Of a stretch of 50,870 nucleotides of DNA, positions 7,876-15,787 are shown piece by piece. This DNA is from a virus. The position numbers and the translations under genes were made by a program. Each line of letters starts with the position of its first letter. Positions within the stretch are counted from its first letter, which is position 1. The stretch lies in the IMG/VR virus record IMGVR_UViG_3300042691_009313, positions 1 to 50,870 of that record; one strand, written 5' to 3'. The notes beneath the pieces were generated by a model. That model did not search any database, had not been told where the DNA came from, and was given only the letters and a program-made list of their open reading frames with translations.

Positions 7876-8798
7876 GCACATCCGGCACCTCGGCTTTTAC
7901 CTTAAACCTTAACGAAATCGTCGAGGAGGCGTTTGAACGTGCGGGTGGACAACTTCGTTCTGGCTATGACTTACGCACAGCTCGTAGGAGCCTTAACCTT
8001 TTATTCGCTGATTGGGCCAACCGTGGCATTAACCTATGGACTGTCGAGCAGGGATCGTTCACCCTGACACCGGGGCTGATGACTTACCCGCTCCCTGTGG
8101 ATACGGTGGATCTGTTGGAGCATGTGATTCGGACACAGGCCAATAACTCGGCCACACAAGCCGACCTGACCATTACCCGGATTTCTGTCAGTACCTACGC
8201 CACGATCCCAAACAAACTGACGCAGGCTCGCCCGATTCAGATCTATGTAAATCGGCAGTCTGGCAACGCTGGTCCTACAGGGTTAACCCTAAACGGCGGC
8301 ATTAACGCGGTGGTCACTTCTATTACGTTAAGTTCTACCGTTGGGCTTCCGGCATCAGGCTACGTCAAGATTGGGTCTGAAACTATTTTTTATAGTTATA
8401 TAGTTGGCAACGTCTTGACTAACTGCTTCCGTGGGCAGAACAACACTACGGCGGCGTCTCATTTAACCGGTGTCGCGGTTAGCCTTCAGCAACTGCCCTG
8501 CGTCACCCTTTGGCCTGTACCGGACGATTCCCAGACCTACACGTTGGTGTACTGGCGCATGCGTAGGATTCAGGATGCATCTACGGGTATTACAGACTTT
8601 GACATCCCGTTCCGTTTTATTACCTGCCTGACCGCAGGACTGTCGTACTACCTAGCGCTTAAAATTCCTGAAGGGATGGGGCGGCTGGATATATTAAAAA
8701 GCATGTACGACGAGGCGTGGGATTTGGCTGCGGGTGAAGACCGTGAGAAGGCGGCTGACCGGCTGGTGCCACGACAGATGTTTATTGATGCGGGCTGA
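7872..8798 (+). CDS. Head-completion/tail adaptor-type protein with inserted beta domain
   Basis: A 308-residue protein. Residues 1-130 begin with a helical adaptor-like region (EIVEEAFERAGGQ, RTARRSLNLLFADWANRGINLW), then strands with YPLPVDTVDLLEHV. Residues about 140-205 form a beta-rich insert with an ITLSSTVGLPASGYVKIG strand and a CFRGQNNTTAASHLTG end, a small module often seen in phage structural proteins. The C-terminal part returns to the adaptor type (TLVYWRMRRIQD, then a long helix). Helical adaptor proteins of this kind sit between portal and tail in short-tailed phages (P22 gp4 and SU10-type adaptors). The exact ring is not certain, because a second adaptor candidate lies at 9743. 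Confidence 0.7.
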   Translation: MSTSGTSAFTLNLNEIVEEAFERAGGQLRSGYDLRTARRSLNLLFADWANRGINLWTVEQGSFTLTPGLMTYPLPVDTVDLLEHVIRTQANNSATQADLTITRISVSTYATIPNKLTQARPIQIYVNRQSGNAGPTGLTLNGGINAVVTSITLSSTVGLPASGYVKIGSETIFYSYIVGNVLTNCFRGQNNTTAASHLTGVAVSLQQLPCVTLWPVPDDSQTYTLVYWRMRRIQDASTGITDFDIPFRFITCLTAGLSYYLALKIPEGMGRLDILKSMYDEAWDLAAGEDREKAADRLVPRQMFIDAG

Positions 8799-8803
8799 TA
8801 CTC

Positions 8804-9232
8804 ATGGGCAATAGATTTGCTTCCGGTAAAAAAGCGATTGCTGAATGTGATCGTTGCGCCTTTCGCTATAAGCTGAAGGAGCTTCGGCGGCTCGTCATCA
8901 AAACCAAAAACATCAACATACTGGTTTGTAAGTCGTGTTGGGATCCTGATCACCCACAGTTGCAGCTTGGTATGTATCCCGTGGATGATCCGCAGGCTGT
9001 CCGTAACCCACGCCGGGATTTGAGTTATTTGTTGGGCGGTCTGACAGGGCTGCAGATTGATTTAGGTACAGGGTCCGATGTTGATCAGACTGGAACTAAT
9101 ACTGGTGGTAGCCGTATATTTCAGTGGGGTTGGGCACCGGTTGGTGGAGCGCAAGCTAACGATGCCGGACTAACCCCTAATAACTTGGCGCTTGGCATTA
9201 CGCTTGGCACAGTAACCGTAGCAACTACTTAG
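8804..9232 (+). CDS. Zinc-ribbon virion-associated protein
   Basis: A 142-residue protein with two CxxC knuckles (Cys15/Cys18 in ECDRC, Cys42/Cys45 in VCKSC) in an N-terminal zinc-ribbon-like domain, followed by WDPDHPQLQLGMYPVDDPQ, a block typical of this phage family. Residues 75-142 are Gly/Thr/Asn-rich and probably form a loose tail. The start RFASGKKAIAECDRC is characteristic. It lies between two adaptor-type genes, so it is probably a structural or assembly protein. Metal binding is inferred from the four cysteines. Confidence 0.75.
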   Translation: MGNRFASGKKAIAECDRCAFRYKLKELRRLVIKTKNINILVCKSCWDPDHPQLQLGMYPVDDPQAVRNPRRDLSYLLGGLTGLQIDLGTGSDVDQTGTNTGGSRIFQWGWAPVGGAQANDAGLTPNNLALGITLGTVTVATT

Positions 9233-9241
9233 GAGCACAAA

Positions 9242-9448
9242 ATGAAACATGAGGACATTAAAAAAGATAAACCCATGATGGAAAAAGTTGCCAAGAAGGC
9301 AGTCAAAACCCATGAGAAAAAAATGCATGGCAAAGGCTACCGTGCTGGCGGCAAGACCAACTTAGAAATGAAAAAACTGGGTCGTGGACTGGCAAAAGTT
9401 GCCAACCAAAGAGCACCCATCCGTATGGTTCGGAAGGTAGGTATCTAA
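9242..9448 (+). CDS. Small Lys-rich protein
   Basis: A 68-residue protein with about 18 lysines, preceded by AGGAG. The first half is helical (MMEKVAKKAVKTHEKKMHGK), then YRAGGKTNLEMKKLGRGLAKVANQ. The MKKLGRGLAK-VANQ end is recurrent in small phage proteins of aquatic genomes. It carries one YRAGG motif. The function is unknown. Its composition matches the basic row at 6.5-7.9 kb. Confidence 0.7.
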   Translation: MKHEDIKKDKPMMEKVAKKAVKTHEKKMHGKGYRAGGKTNLEMKKLGRGLAKVANQRAPIRMVRKVGI

Positions 9449-9742
9449 ATGGCTAAGTACAGCGCGAAGATGAAGGGCAAAGAAGTTGGCCCTGCCAGCA
9501 CATACGCAGTCCCGCACAACATGTCAGGTAAAACCCTAAGTGAAGCCGACATGAAGCGGGCTGTGTCGATGGATTCGTACAGCAACTCCAAGATCCGCAA
9601 CGCTTCAGATGTAAATAGCAAGTCGCCTTCCCTGACGGTTAGCATCGGCGCTAACACCAAGGAAAACATGAACGGCGAAATCACGATGCGTGGTTATGGT
9701 GCTGCAACTAAAGGCATCAAGTGCCGAGGACCGATGGCGTAA
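9449..9742 (+). CDS. Small conserved phage protein
   Basis: A 97-residue polar protein that starts directly after the previous stop. The middle is Ser/Asn/Asp-rich. The end, ITMRGYGAATKGIKCRGPMA, is a signature I associate with small proteins just upstream of the adaptor gene in environmental podoviruses. It has no membrane segment or known catalytic motif. Function is unknown; a structural accessory is likely from position. Confidence 0.7.
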   Translation: MAKYSAKMKGKEVGPASTYAVPHNMSGKTLSEADMKRAVSMDSYSNSKIRNASDVNSKSPSLTVSIGANTKENMNGEITMRGYGAATKGIKCRGPMA

Positions 9743-10465
9743 ATGAACTACTCAACGCTCTTTGAAACAATTAAGGGGTATGTCGAAAACGACTTCCCCG
9801 GTACAACTTGGACCGATAGCGCTGGTACCGGGACGGTAACGTTTACCCAAAAAGAGCAGATTGATACGTTCATCCAGCAGGCTGAACAACGTATTTACAA
9901 CATTGTTCAGTTCCCGTCGATCCGTAAGAATGTGACAGGCTTTACAACGCAGAACAATAAGTACTTGTCATGCCCTACAGATTTCTTAGCCGTTTATTCT
10001 ATGGCGGTTGTTGATCCGGGCACGGGCGCATACAGCTACTTACTGAATAAAGACGTTAACTTCATTCGTGAAGCTTTTCCCATCCCAACGGAAACAGGCA
10101 AGCCGTACTGCTACGCTTTGTTTGGCCCCGCTACTACAAACACTAACCCGCCAGTTATTACTAACGAACTAACGTTTTTAATCGGCCCCACACCCGACGC
10201 TTCTTATACGGTAGAGCTTCACTATTACTACTACCCAGAGTCAATCGTTACGGCGGGCACATCTTGGCTGGGTGATAACTTTGATTCCGTGCTTCTTTAC
10301 GGTTCGTTGCTTGAGGCTTATACCTTTATGAAAGGTGAGCAGGACGTAATTAACCAATACCAGAAACGCTATGACGAAGCGTTAGCTCTAGCTAAGCGTC
10401 TGGGCGATGGTATGGAGCGGGGCGATGCTTACAGGGACGGCCAGTTCCGTCAAAGGGTGACCTGA
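9743..10465 (+). CDS. Tail adaptor protein (SU10-type)
   Basis: A 240-residue protein with an N-terminal helical part (YSTLFETIKGYVEND; FIQQAEQRIYNIVQFP, about 34-55), a central strand region (YLSCPTDFLAVYSMAVVDP; ELTFLIGPTP; YTVELHYYYYPESI) and C-terminal helices (SLLEAYTFMKGEQDVINQY, about 190-225). This arrangement and the terminal ALAKRLGDGMERGDAYRDG fit the adaptor proteins of SU10-like short-tailed phages, which form the ring under the portal. It starts at ATG 9743 immediately after the preceding stop. Adaptor identity is from family knowledge; ring formation is inferred. Confidence 0.75.
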   Translation: MNYSTLFETIKGYVENDFPGTTWTDSAGTGTVTFTQKEQIDTFIQQAEQRIYNIVQFPSIRKNVTGFTTQNNKYLSCPTDFLAVYSMAVVDPGTGAYSYLLNKDVNFIREAFPIPTETGKPYCYALFGPATTNTNPPVITNELTFLIGPTPDASYTVELHYYYYPESIVTAGTSWLGDNFDSVLLYGSLLEAYTFMKGEQDVINQYQKRYDEALALAKRLGDGMERGDAYRDGQFRQRVT

Positions 10466-10466
10466 T

Positions 10467-10880
10467 ATGCCGTTTACTGGTAACGCCACCTGCGACGTTT
10501 TTAAATACGGGCTAATCAACGGGCAGTTTAAGTTTGATGGTTCGCAGGCATACAAGATTGCGCTGTACAACAACTCGGCGTCATTGACTGCTGAGACAGC
10601 CGCTTACACATCTAGCGGTGAGATTTCTGGCACAGGATACGTAGCTGGCGGGGAAGCACTTACCCCCACCGAAGGTATTGCTGATGGGGTGGCGTATGTC
10701 ACCTTTGCAAATGTAACTTGGTCGGGGGCGTTTACAGTCCGTGGCGCCCTCATTTATCAAGTGAGTGGTGGGGCAGCGGTTTGTGTCCTTGATTTCGGGA
10801 GCGACAAAGTATCCCAAAACACTTTTACCGTGCAGTTCCCGGTTGCCGGGGCGACGACGGGATTAATTAGACTTTCATAA
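10467..10880 (+). CDS. Beta-rich tail or fibre-base protein
   Basis: A 137-residue, strand-rich protein with KIALYNNSASLTAETAAYTS and EISGTGYVAGGEAL blocks. These are common in a family of small phage structural proteins next to the tail fibre genes. The sequence has few charges and no hydrophobic segment long enough to span a membrane. It lies one base after the adaptor stop, so it is probably co-translated. The role is probably structural (tail tip or fibre attachment) but is not established. Confidence 0.68.
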   Translation: MPFTGNATCDVFKYGLINGQFKFDGSQAYKIALYNNSASLTAETAAYTSSGEISGTGYVAGGEALTPTEGIADGVAYVTFANVTWSGAFTVRGALIYQVSGGAAVCVLDFGSDKVSQNTFTVQFPVAGATTGLIRLS

Positions 10881-10890
10881 GGAGTTTGTG

Positions 10891-11463
10891 ATGTTTAACG
10901 AAAAGGCAAAATCTACCGACCTGACCGTCGCTTCCGTGTCGGCTGGTGTTGGTTCGCAGGAATTGGTTCGCGGCGGCGGTGTATTTCATTTCAAGTGCTA
11001 TGACAAAGATGGCAACCTGAAGTGGGAAGATACGGCACATAATCTTGTGGTTAACCAAGGTCTGCAGGATATGAATACCCAGTACTTCAAGGGTTCTAAC
11101 TACTCTGCTGCTTGGTATCTGGGTCTGGTCAATAACAGCCCGTCGCCTTCTTATAACGCTAACGATACGCTGGCATCTCATGGTGGCTGGAACGAAACTT
11201 CTTCGTATTCCGGTAACCGTAAAGCTGTAACGTTTGGCACGGCTTCTACCGCTGATCCGTCAATTATTGATAATGCAGCTTCACCGGCATCGTTTTCAAT
11301 TACTGGCACGGTGACTGTGGCTGGTGCGTTTCTGGCTTCTGTAGCTACAGGTACTTCGGGAATTCTGTTCTCGGTGTCAACCTTCCAAGCTCCCGGCGCT
11401 CGTTCAGTTGTGTCTGGTGACACGCTGTCTGTGACTTATCAATTCAGCCTTGACGCTATTTAA
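10891..11463 (+). CDS. Beta-rich tail or fibre-base protein
   Basis: A 190-residue protein. I start it at ATG 10891, seven bases after AAGGAG; a GTG three bases earlier is also possible. The N-terminal half has a conserved-looking block GGGVFHFKCYDKDGNLKWED followed by HNLVVNQGLQDMNTQYF, seen in many phage structural proteins that describe themselves only as tail-associated. The C-terminal half is a Ser/Thr/Ala strand-rich region. It is probably a virion protein; partner unknown. Confidence 0.7.
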   Translation: MFNEKAKSTDLTVASVSAGVGSQELVRGGGVFHFKCYDKDGNLKWEDTAHNLVVNQGLQDMNTQYFKGSNYSAAWYLGLVNNSPSPSYNANDTLASHGGWNETSSYSGNRKAVTFGTASTADPSIIDNAASPASFSITGTVTVAGAFLASVATGTSGILFSVSTFQAPGARSVVSGDTLSVTYQFSLDAI

Positions 11464-11473
11464 GGAGTAAAAC

Positions 11474-11653
11474 ATGGCGACTAAATTTGTAAAAGGCCAA
11501 GACGTAAAAGTAATTGGTGTCATCCCCCAAGGTCCGGTTAAGGCACTACGGATGGATGAAGACGGCAACTTTTATTATCTGATCGAGTGGACTGATGCCA
11601 AAGGTAATAACCATGAGCGTTGGTTTGACGAGGCGGATCTAGCAGCGGCCTAA
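11474..11653 (+). CDS. Small SH3-like protein
   Basis: A 59-residue protein with AAGGAG at a good distance from ATG 11474. The pattern is FVKGQDVKVIGVIPQGPVKALRM, then YYLIEWTD, then NNHERWFDEADL. This is the short beta-barrel style of small SH3-like or YodC-like proteins, in which a Trp-Phe-x-E-x-x-L ends the domain. The next gene starts two bases after its stop. Function is unknown; it may be a small binding module in the fibre region. Confidence 0.65.
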   Translation: MATKFVKGQDVKVIGVIPQGPVKALRMDEDGNFYYLIEWTDAKGNNHERWFDEADLAAA

Positions 11654-11654
11654 C

Positions 11655-12887
11655 ATGTTCGGGGCAGCACCTTTTGCGGCGACACCGTTTGCGGGTCTTT
11701 CTGGTGGCTTCTTTGCAGCGGCCATTAATGAGACAGCAAATGCAAGCGATGTCGTTTCCGCACAAGGTGTTTTTCTTCGATCAATACTAGAGTCTGCGAC
11801 AGCTTCTGAAACAGTTGCTGCTGCATTTTCTCCCGCTAGTTCACTTGCTGAGTCTGCTGTAGTTTCTGAAACCACAAGTTCAATTCTTACCGCAGTAGGT
11901 CTTATTAATGAAACAGCTACAGGGGCAGATGCAGTAAGTAGTAACTTTGCAGTCAATAGCCTGATTTCTGAGTTTGGCTACCCCGTTGAAACCGTTTCTG
12001 CTGGGTTAACTGCTGTTGGTGCCGTAAATGAATCTGTCACTGGCTCTGAGACTGTGGCAAGTGCGTTTGTTGCTACTAGCTCTATTGCTGAATTGGCTAA
12101 CGCATCTGAAACTACAGCCTCTGAAAAAGTCATTAGTGTTGTAACAGACGAAGCCTCTAGCGTTTCTGAGACAGTTAGCGCAACCGCAGTCTTTACTCCG
12201 GCTGTTGCAGAATCCGCTGTCGCCGCAGATACGGTTTCATCTAATGGCGCATTTAGCGACTTTATTAATGAGTCCGCAGTTGGCGCAGATACGGTAGCGT
12301 CTAACTTTACGGTAAATGCTGCAGTGCAAGAAACAAGCACTGGGGTGGATCAGGTAAGTTCCAATACGGCCACAAACTCTGCAATTACTGAGTCCGCTAC
12401 GGCTGCTGATCAAGTTTCGGCAGCGGCTAGTTTTGTAGCTACAACGACGGAGTCGGCTACCGGGTCGGATACGGTTGATGGGGCTAGAAGTATGAACGCC
12501 TCCATAACCGAAGATCTGCATGGATTTGATTTTGTTTATGCCACACCAACTGTAATTGTCCAGCTAAATGAGTTTGCTGAAGGGTCCGAAACAACTTCTG
12601 CGGCGGCTAACTTTGGAGGCACGGTAAACGAAAGCGCTGTTGGAGCAGACGCCATAAGCACAACCGCCACTATTACTGGATCTGTCCAAGAGTCTGCCCA
12701 AGCTGCTGACGCCGCGATTGTTTACGCCGTATTTATGGCGATGCTGCAGGAAAGTATTCGCGCTTCAGACCTCATTACAGCCCGGTATCTGTGGGAAATT
12801 ATTAATGACTACCAAGCAACAAGTTGGAGTAACATTAACACTTACGAGCTTGGTGACTGGGCAGTTATCCCAACTCAGGAGAACTAA
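11655..12887 (+). CDS. Repeat protein, 18 x 20 residues, probable fibre
   Basis: A 410-residue protein with a hydrophobic N-terminus (residues 1-24, GAAPFAATPFAGLSGGFFAA), then 18 uninterrupted 20-residue repeats (25-384), then a 26-residue cap ending in SWSNINTYELGDWAVIP. The repeat consensus is (N/A/Q/T)-E-(S/T)-A-x-(G/A)-(S/A)-(D/E)-x-(V/T)-S-x-x-x-x-(F/V)-x-x-x-(I/V). The body is almost entirely Ala, Ser, Thr, Val, Glu, Asp and Asn, with no Cys and few aromatics. A regular, gap-free 20-residue period suggests an elongated fibre or solenoid. It starts the fibre region. The cap ends with a TAATG overlap into the next fibre-type gene. Confidence 0.78.
   Translation: MFGAAPFAATPFAGLSGGFFAAAINETANASDVVSAQGVFLRSILESATASETVAAAFSPASSLAESAVVSETTSSILTAVGLINETATGADAVSSNFAVNSLISEFGYPVETVSAGLTAVGAVNESVTGSETVASAFVATSSIAELANASETTASEKVISVVTDEASSVSETVSATAVFTPAVAESAVAADTVSSNGAFSDFINESAVGADTVASNFTVNAAVQETSTGVDQVSSNTATNSAITESATAADQVSAAASFVATTTESATGSDTVDGARSMNASITEDLHGFDFVYATPTVIVQLNEFAEGSETTSAAANFGGTVNESAVGADAISTTATITGSVQESAQAADAAIVYAVFMAMLQESIRASDLITARYLWEIINDYQATSWSNINTYELGDWAVIPTQEN
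11727..12806 (+). repeat. 18 tandem 60-bp coding repeats
   Basis: Eighteen 60-bp units, each coding 20 residues, without a single insertion or deletion. The DNA units have diverged strongly while the protein pattern is kept, so the array is old and under selection at protein level rather than a recent slippage product. Units 9-13 and 16 are closest to consensus (for example AESAVAADTVSSNGAFSDFI). Units 14 and 17-18 are the most degenerate. Confidence 0.9.
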
Positions 12888-13372
12888 TGGCCTTAGTATT
12901 AGCTGATCGTGTCAAAGAATCGTGTACCGCTCCGGGTACAGGCACCGTCACGCTCCTTGGGGCGGCTACGGGCTATGTGTCATTTGCCGTAATTGGTAAC
13001 GGAAATACTACTTATTACTGTATTGCTGATCAGGGCGGTAATAACTGGGAAGTCGGTATTGGCACCTACACCTCCAGCGGAACTACGCTTTCCCGTGACA
13101 CGGTGTTGTCAAACTCGGCAGGTACAACGGCCTTAATTAACTTCTCATCGGGTACACAGGATGTATTTGTAACGTATCCGTCTGAGCGTTCGGTGTATAC
13201 CGATGGGGCGGTGCTTAAGAGCGATACGGCTGGGGTGATTGCCAATAAGACTCTGATCACGACGCCCGGCTACATTAACGCAAATGAGAATGGTTTTAGC
13301 GTTGGCCCGGTGACAATTGGTACTGGCGGTTCAGTTACGGTAGCTGCCGGTCAGCGTTGGCTTGTGGTGTAA
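12887..13372 (+). CDS. Fibre-type beta domain protein
   Basis: A 161-residue protein of a well-known phage fibre-domain type: LADRVKESCTAPGTGTVTLL at the start, then SFAVIGNGNTTYYCIAD and a strand-rich middle with TLSRDTVLSNSAGTTALINF. The C-terminus (GPVTIGTGGSVTVAAGQRW) is a typical fibre strand end. It starts in a TAATG overlap. It lies among receptor-binding proteins, so it is probably a fibre subunit or its base. The gene is a single-domain unit that in other phages is part of a longer fibre. Confidence 0.72.
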   Translation: MALVLADRVKESCTAPGTGTVTLLGAATGYVSFAVIGNGNTTYYCIADQGGNNWEVGIGTYTSSGTTLSRDTVLSNSAGTTALINFSSGTQDVFVTYPSERSVYTDGAVLKSDTAGVIANKTLITTPGYINANENGFSVGPVTIGTGGSVTVAAGQRWLVV

Positions 13373-13381
13373 GGAGAAGAG

Positions 13382-13711
13382 ATGAGTTCAATATCAGCCG
13401 GAACCACACTAACGACTGCGCTAGTTGCCACAGGCGATACAAGTGGGGAGTTGGTATTAAAGACTGGCCCTTCTGCTACCACTGCGGTAACTGTTGACAC
13501 ATCTCAAAACGTAGTGGTTGTTGGGATACTGACTGCTAAAGGACTTACTTACCCAACGGTAGACGGTACAAGCGGGCAGGCAATCGTTACAAATGGCGCA
13601 GGTACACTGAGTTTTACTTCGATTACGGGCGGCGCCCAAGGCTTTGTCACTATGGCTATCGGACCGTCAACGGCCCCCGGTGAATATAGCGACGCTTTCA
13701 CACTTATTTAA
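13382..13711 (+). CDS. Fibre module protein, paralogue of 15788 and 17336
   Basis: A 109-residue protein with two modules. Residues 15-45 (VATGDTSGELVLKTGPSATT) match the start of the protein at 17336. Residues about 60-95 (GTSGQAIVTNGAGTLSFTSI, then GGAQGFVT) match the protein at 15788 nearly residue for residue. AAGGAG precedes the start. It is the first gene of the first copy of a duplicated fibre cassette. The function is structural by inference. Confidence 0.7.
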   Translation: MSSISAGTTLTTALVATGDTSGELVLKTGPSATTAVTVDTSQNVVVVGILTAKGLTYPTVDGTSGQAIVTNGAGTLSFTSITGGAQGFVTMAIGPSTAPGEYSDAFTLI

Positions 13712-13721
13712 GGAGAATTAA

Positions 13722-14123
13722 ATGGCAACTTCTGCTCAATACGCAGCCACCCCAAAGGTAGGCTCTGCTCTTTTAACGACTGCTGATACGTCGCTGACTG
13801 CGCCTACTACGGTTGGTACTGTGTTTACCGCAGGGTCAAGTGGCTCACGGATTGACTACATTGACGTGCAGGGTGTAGCTACAACGACGGCCTGTATCGT
13901 TAACTTGTTTATCTTTGATGGCACAAACTACTTTCTGTGGCAACAGGTTCCGGTGATTGCTGTAACGTCTAGCACTACAGCCCCAGCATTTACTGCTCAG
14001 CTTTCAAGCAACGGTAACGCTAATATCATGCCGCTGACGATTCCTACTGGTTATTCTCTGCGGGCCACGGTTACTGTTACACAGACCGGCGTTCGTGTGA
14101 TTGCTTACGGCGGTGATTTCTAA
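13722..14123 (+). CDS. Small beta-sandwich-like virion protein
   Basis: A 133-residue, strand-rich protein with IDYIDVQGVATTTACIVNLF and TNYFLWQQVPVIAV blocks and the end RVIAYGGDF. Similar single-domain proteins are frequent in the fibre regions of aquatic phages, and the protein at 17582 has the same layout (TTADTSLTAPTTVGTVFTA versus ATTNTTLYTVPVATTAS). It has AAGGAG upstream. A structural accessory is likely; ligand unknown. Confidence 0.68.
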   Translation: MATSAQYAATPKVGSALLTTADTSLTAPTTVGTVFTAGSSGSRIDYIDVQGVATTTACIVNLFIFDGTNYFLWQQVPVIAVTSSTTAPAFTAQLSSNGNANIMPLTIPTGYSLRATVTVTQTGVRVIAYGGDF

Positions 14124-14135
14124 AAGGGGTAAAAC

Positions 14136-15380
14136 ATGAACCGTGGAATGTATGGGTTCGCCCTACCTCCTAATTTTGCAACAAGATTAGCGCCACCTAA
14201 GTGGACTAACTGCAAAGTAATTACATCTACAACTTCTACTGAAACCGTTCCTTCTAATGTTTATCAAATGTTAGTTTGTGTTTGGGGTGGTGGCGGTTCC
14301 GGTGGTAAAGGTAATGCTGGATATGGTGCTACAGGTGGTGGTGGGGGTGGTTTTGCAATGGGGGTTATTGATGTAATACCCGGCCAAGTACTTCCAACAA
14401 TTACTATTGGTGCAGGTGGAGCGTCGCAAACCTCAAATTCATCTGCAGGCAATGCTGGTGGAACATCTTCATTTGGTTCGTTATTGACCGCTACTGGTGG
14501 CAACGCTGGTCAGTTTGGCGGAACCGCTGCAACAGGAGGTTCTGGAACCGCATCTAGCAGTTTAAGAAATCCATTCACCGCATCGGGTGGCTCCAGCGGT
14601 ACTGGTATTGGTAGTGGAGGTTCTGGTGGCGCAACAGGTGGTGGCGCATCTGGTTCACCTTATGGTAACGGTGGTAATGGCGGTTCAATTGTTAGCGGGA
14701 ATACAACGAGCACGGTAAGCACTGGTGGCGGTGGTTGGCGTGGTGGTAATGGTGGTTATGCTGCTAGTGGCGCAAACGCGGGTAGTGGTGGTGGCGGAAT
14801 TGGTACAAACGGAGGTGCTAATTTTGGTAGAAGTGCAAGTGGTGGAGGGGGTACTTCTTCTGGTGGTTCTGCCAATCCTGCTTCCCTTAATATAGGTGCT
14901 TCTGGTGGCGGACCGTTTGGGGGATCTGCGTCACAACTTTCAACTACATCCCCATATCCAATGTCTGTAGCAAATTCAAATGGTGGTGGCACAGGTGATT
15001 TATTAGACATAGTGTCGTTTACCATAAATGGCGGTGGTGGTGCTGGGGGTATGTGTAATTCCAATATTGGTGAATTTACTGGTGGTGGTTCTGGTGGTCC
15101 CGGAGGTGGCGGCGGTGGCGGAGGTGCAGATGTAAGTTCAGGCACTCCGGCTCCCGGAGGAGGCGGTGGTATAGGCGGTGGTGGTGGCGGTGGCAACCCG
15201 GGAGGTTATGGAGGCTTTGGTGGCGGTGGCGGTGGCTCTCGTGGTCGTACTGCCGGTGGCGGTGGTGCTGGCGGCTTGGGTGGTGGTGGCGGTAGCGGAG
15301 TTTGGGATAGTGATTCTGCTCAACCAAGTGGTGCTGGTGGCTCTGGCTGCGTGATTCTTTATTGGACAGAAGGATATTGA
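14136..15380 (+). CDS. Glycine-rich putative adhesin/receptor-binding protein, copy 1
   Basis: A 414-residue protein with a short conserved head (residues 1-45, MNRGMYGFALPPNFATR, then WTNC) and strands around YQMLVCVWGGGGSGG. About 330 residues follow that are dominated by Gly, Ser, Ala, Thr and Asn in runs such as GGGGGGGADVSSG, and it ends in a hydrophobic strand CVILYWTEGY. Gly-rich repeats of this kind are known from phage adhesins that pack as polyglycine helices or form exposed loops. The head and tail sequences are shared with the paralogue at 16113. Host-receptor binding is inferred from location and composition. Confidence 0.75.
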   Translation: MNRGMYGFALPPNFATRLAPPKWTNCKVITSTTSTETVPSNVYQMLVCVWGGGGSGGKGNAGYGATGGGGGGFAMGVIDVIPGQVLPTITIGAGGASQTSNSSAGNAGGTSSFGSLLTATGGNAGQFGGTAATGGSGTASSSLRNPFTASGGSSGTGIGSGGSGGATGGGASGSPYGNGGNGGSIVSGNTTSTVSTGGGGWRGGNGGYAASGANAGSGGGGIGTNGGANFGRSASGGGGTSSGGSANPASLNIGASGGGPFGGSASQLSTTSPYPMSVANSNGGGTGDLLDIVSFTINGGGGAGGMCNSNIGEFTGGGSGGPGGGGGGGGADVSSGTPAPGGGGGIGGGGGGGNPGGYGGFGGGGGGSRGRTAGGGGAGGLGGGGGSGVWDSDSAQPSGAGGSGCVILYWTEGY

Positions 15381-15382
15381 TT

Positions 15383-15775
15383 ATGAGATTCGCATGGATT
15401 GAAGATGGGAAAATTCGGGATATTGCACACAGCAATCCTAACGATATTTATCATCCTGACGTAGCCAAGTTTTACGACACACAGGTTCCCGATGATGCGG
15501 CTAATGGTGATGGCTGGGTAAACGGCCAACTGGTAAAACCAGAACCTCCCCCACCTGCTCCTCCTGCTCCCCGTACATGGACGCAAGAAAATGTACGCAG
15601 TGGATTGACGCTTGCTGAAAAAGTTAAGTGGGATAACGACACGGCGCCTGAAATCAAGACGGTTAAGTCCGAAATGACTTCGCCTAAAGAGTTGGCCGAA
15701 ACAACTGAGTTGCTTCAGTTTCTGGTTGACTCCGGTGTTATTTCCCAAGCGTCGATGGACAAAATTTTGGCTTAA
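15383..15775 (+). CDS. Hypothetical protein with proline-rich linker, fibre region
   Basis: A 130-residue protein. The N-terminal part (FAWIEDGKIRDIAHSNPND) has the look of the phage tail-fibre assembly or fibre-tip family. Next is a Pro/Ala linker around residues 55-66 (EPPPPAPPAPRTW), then a helical C-terminus (TLAEKVKWDNDTAPEIK, ETTELLQFLVDSGVIS). I start it at ATG 15383, three bases after the upstream stop, with AAGGA in range. It could be a fibre assembly chaperone. This is uncertain. Confidence 0.65.
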   Translation: MRFAWIEDGKIRDIAHSNPNDIYHPDVAKFYDTQVPDDAANGDGWVNGQLVKPEPPPPAPPAPRTWTQENVRSGLTLAEKVKWDNDTAPEIKTVKSEMTSPKELAETTELLQFLVDSGVISQASMDKILA

Positions 15776-15787
15776 TGAGGCGTCACC

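Noticed and set aside
11727-12806. CRISPR-like repeat array
   Set aside because: The 60-bp units are coding, diverged and without spacers, so they are protein repeats.
14756-15435. Proline- and histidine-rich minus-strand open frames opposite the first glycine-rich gene
   Set aside because: Runs of Gly codons (GGN) read as Pro (CCN) or His-rich on the opposite strand. They are mirror images of the Gly-rich protein, not genes.
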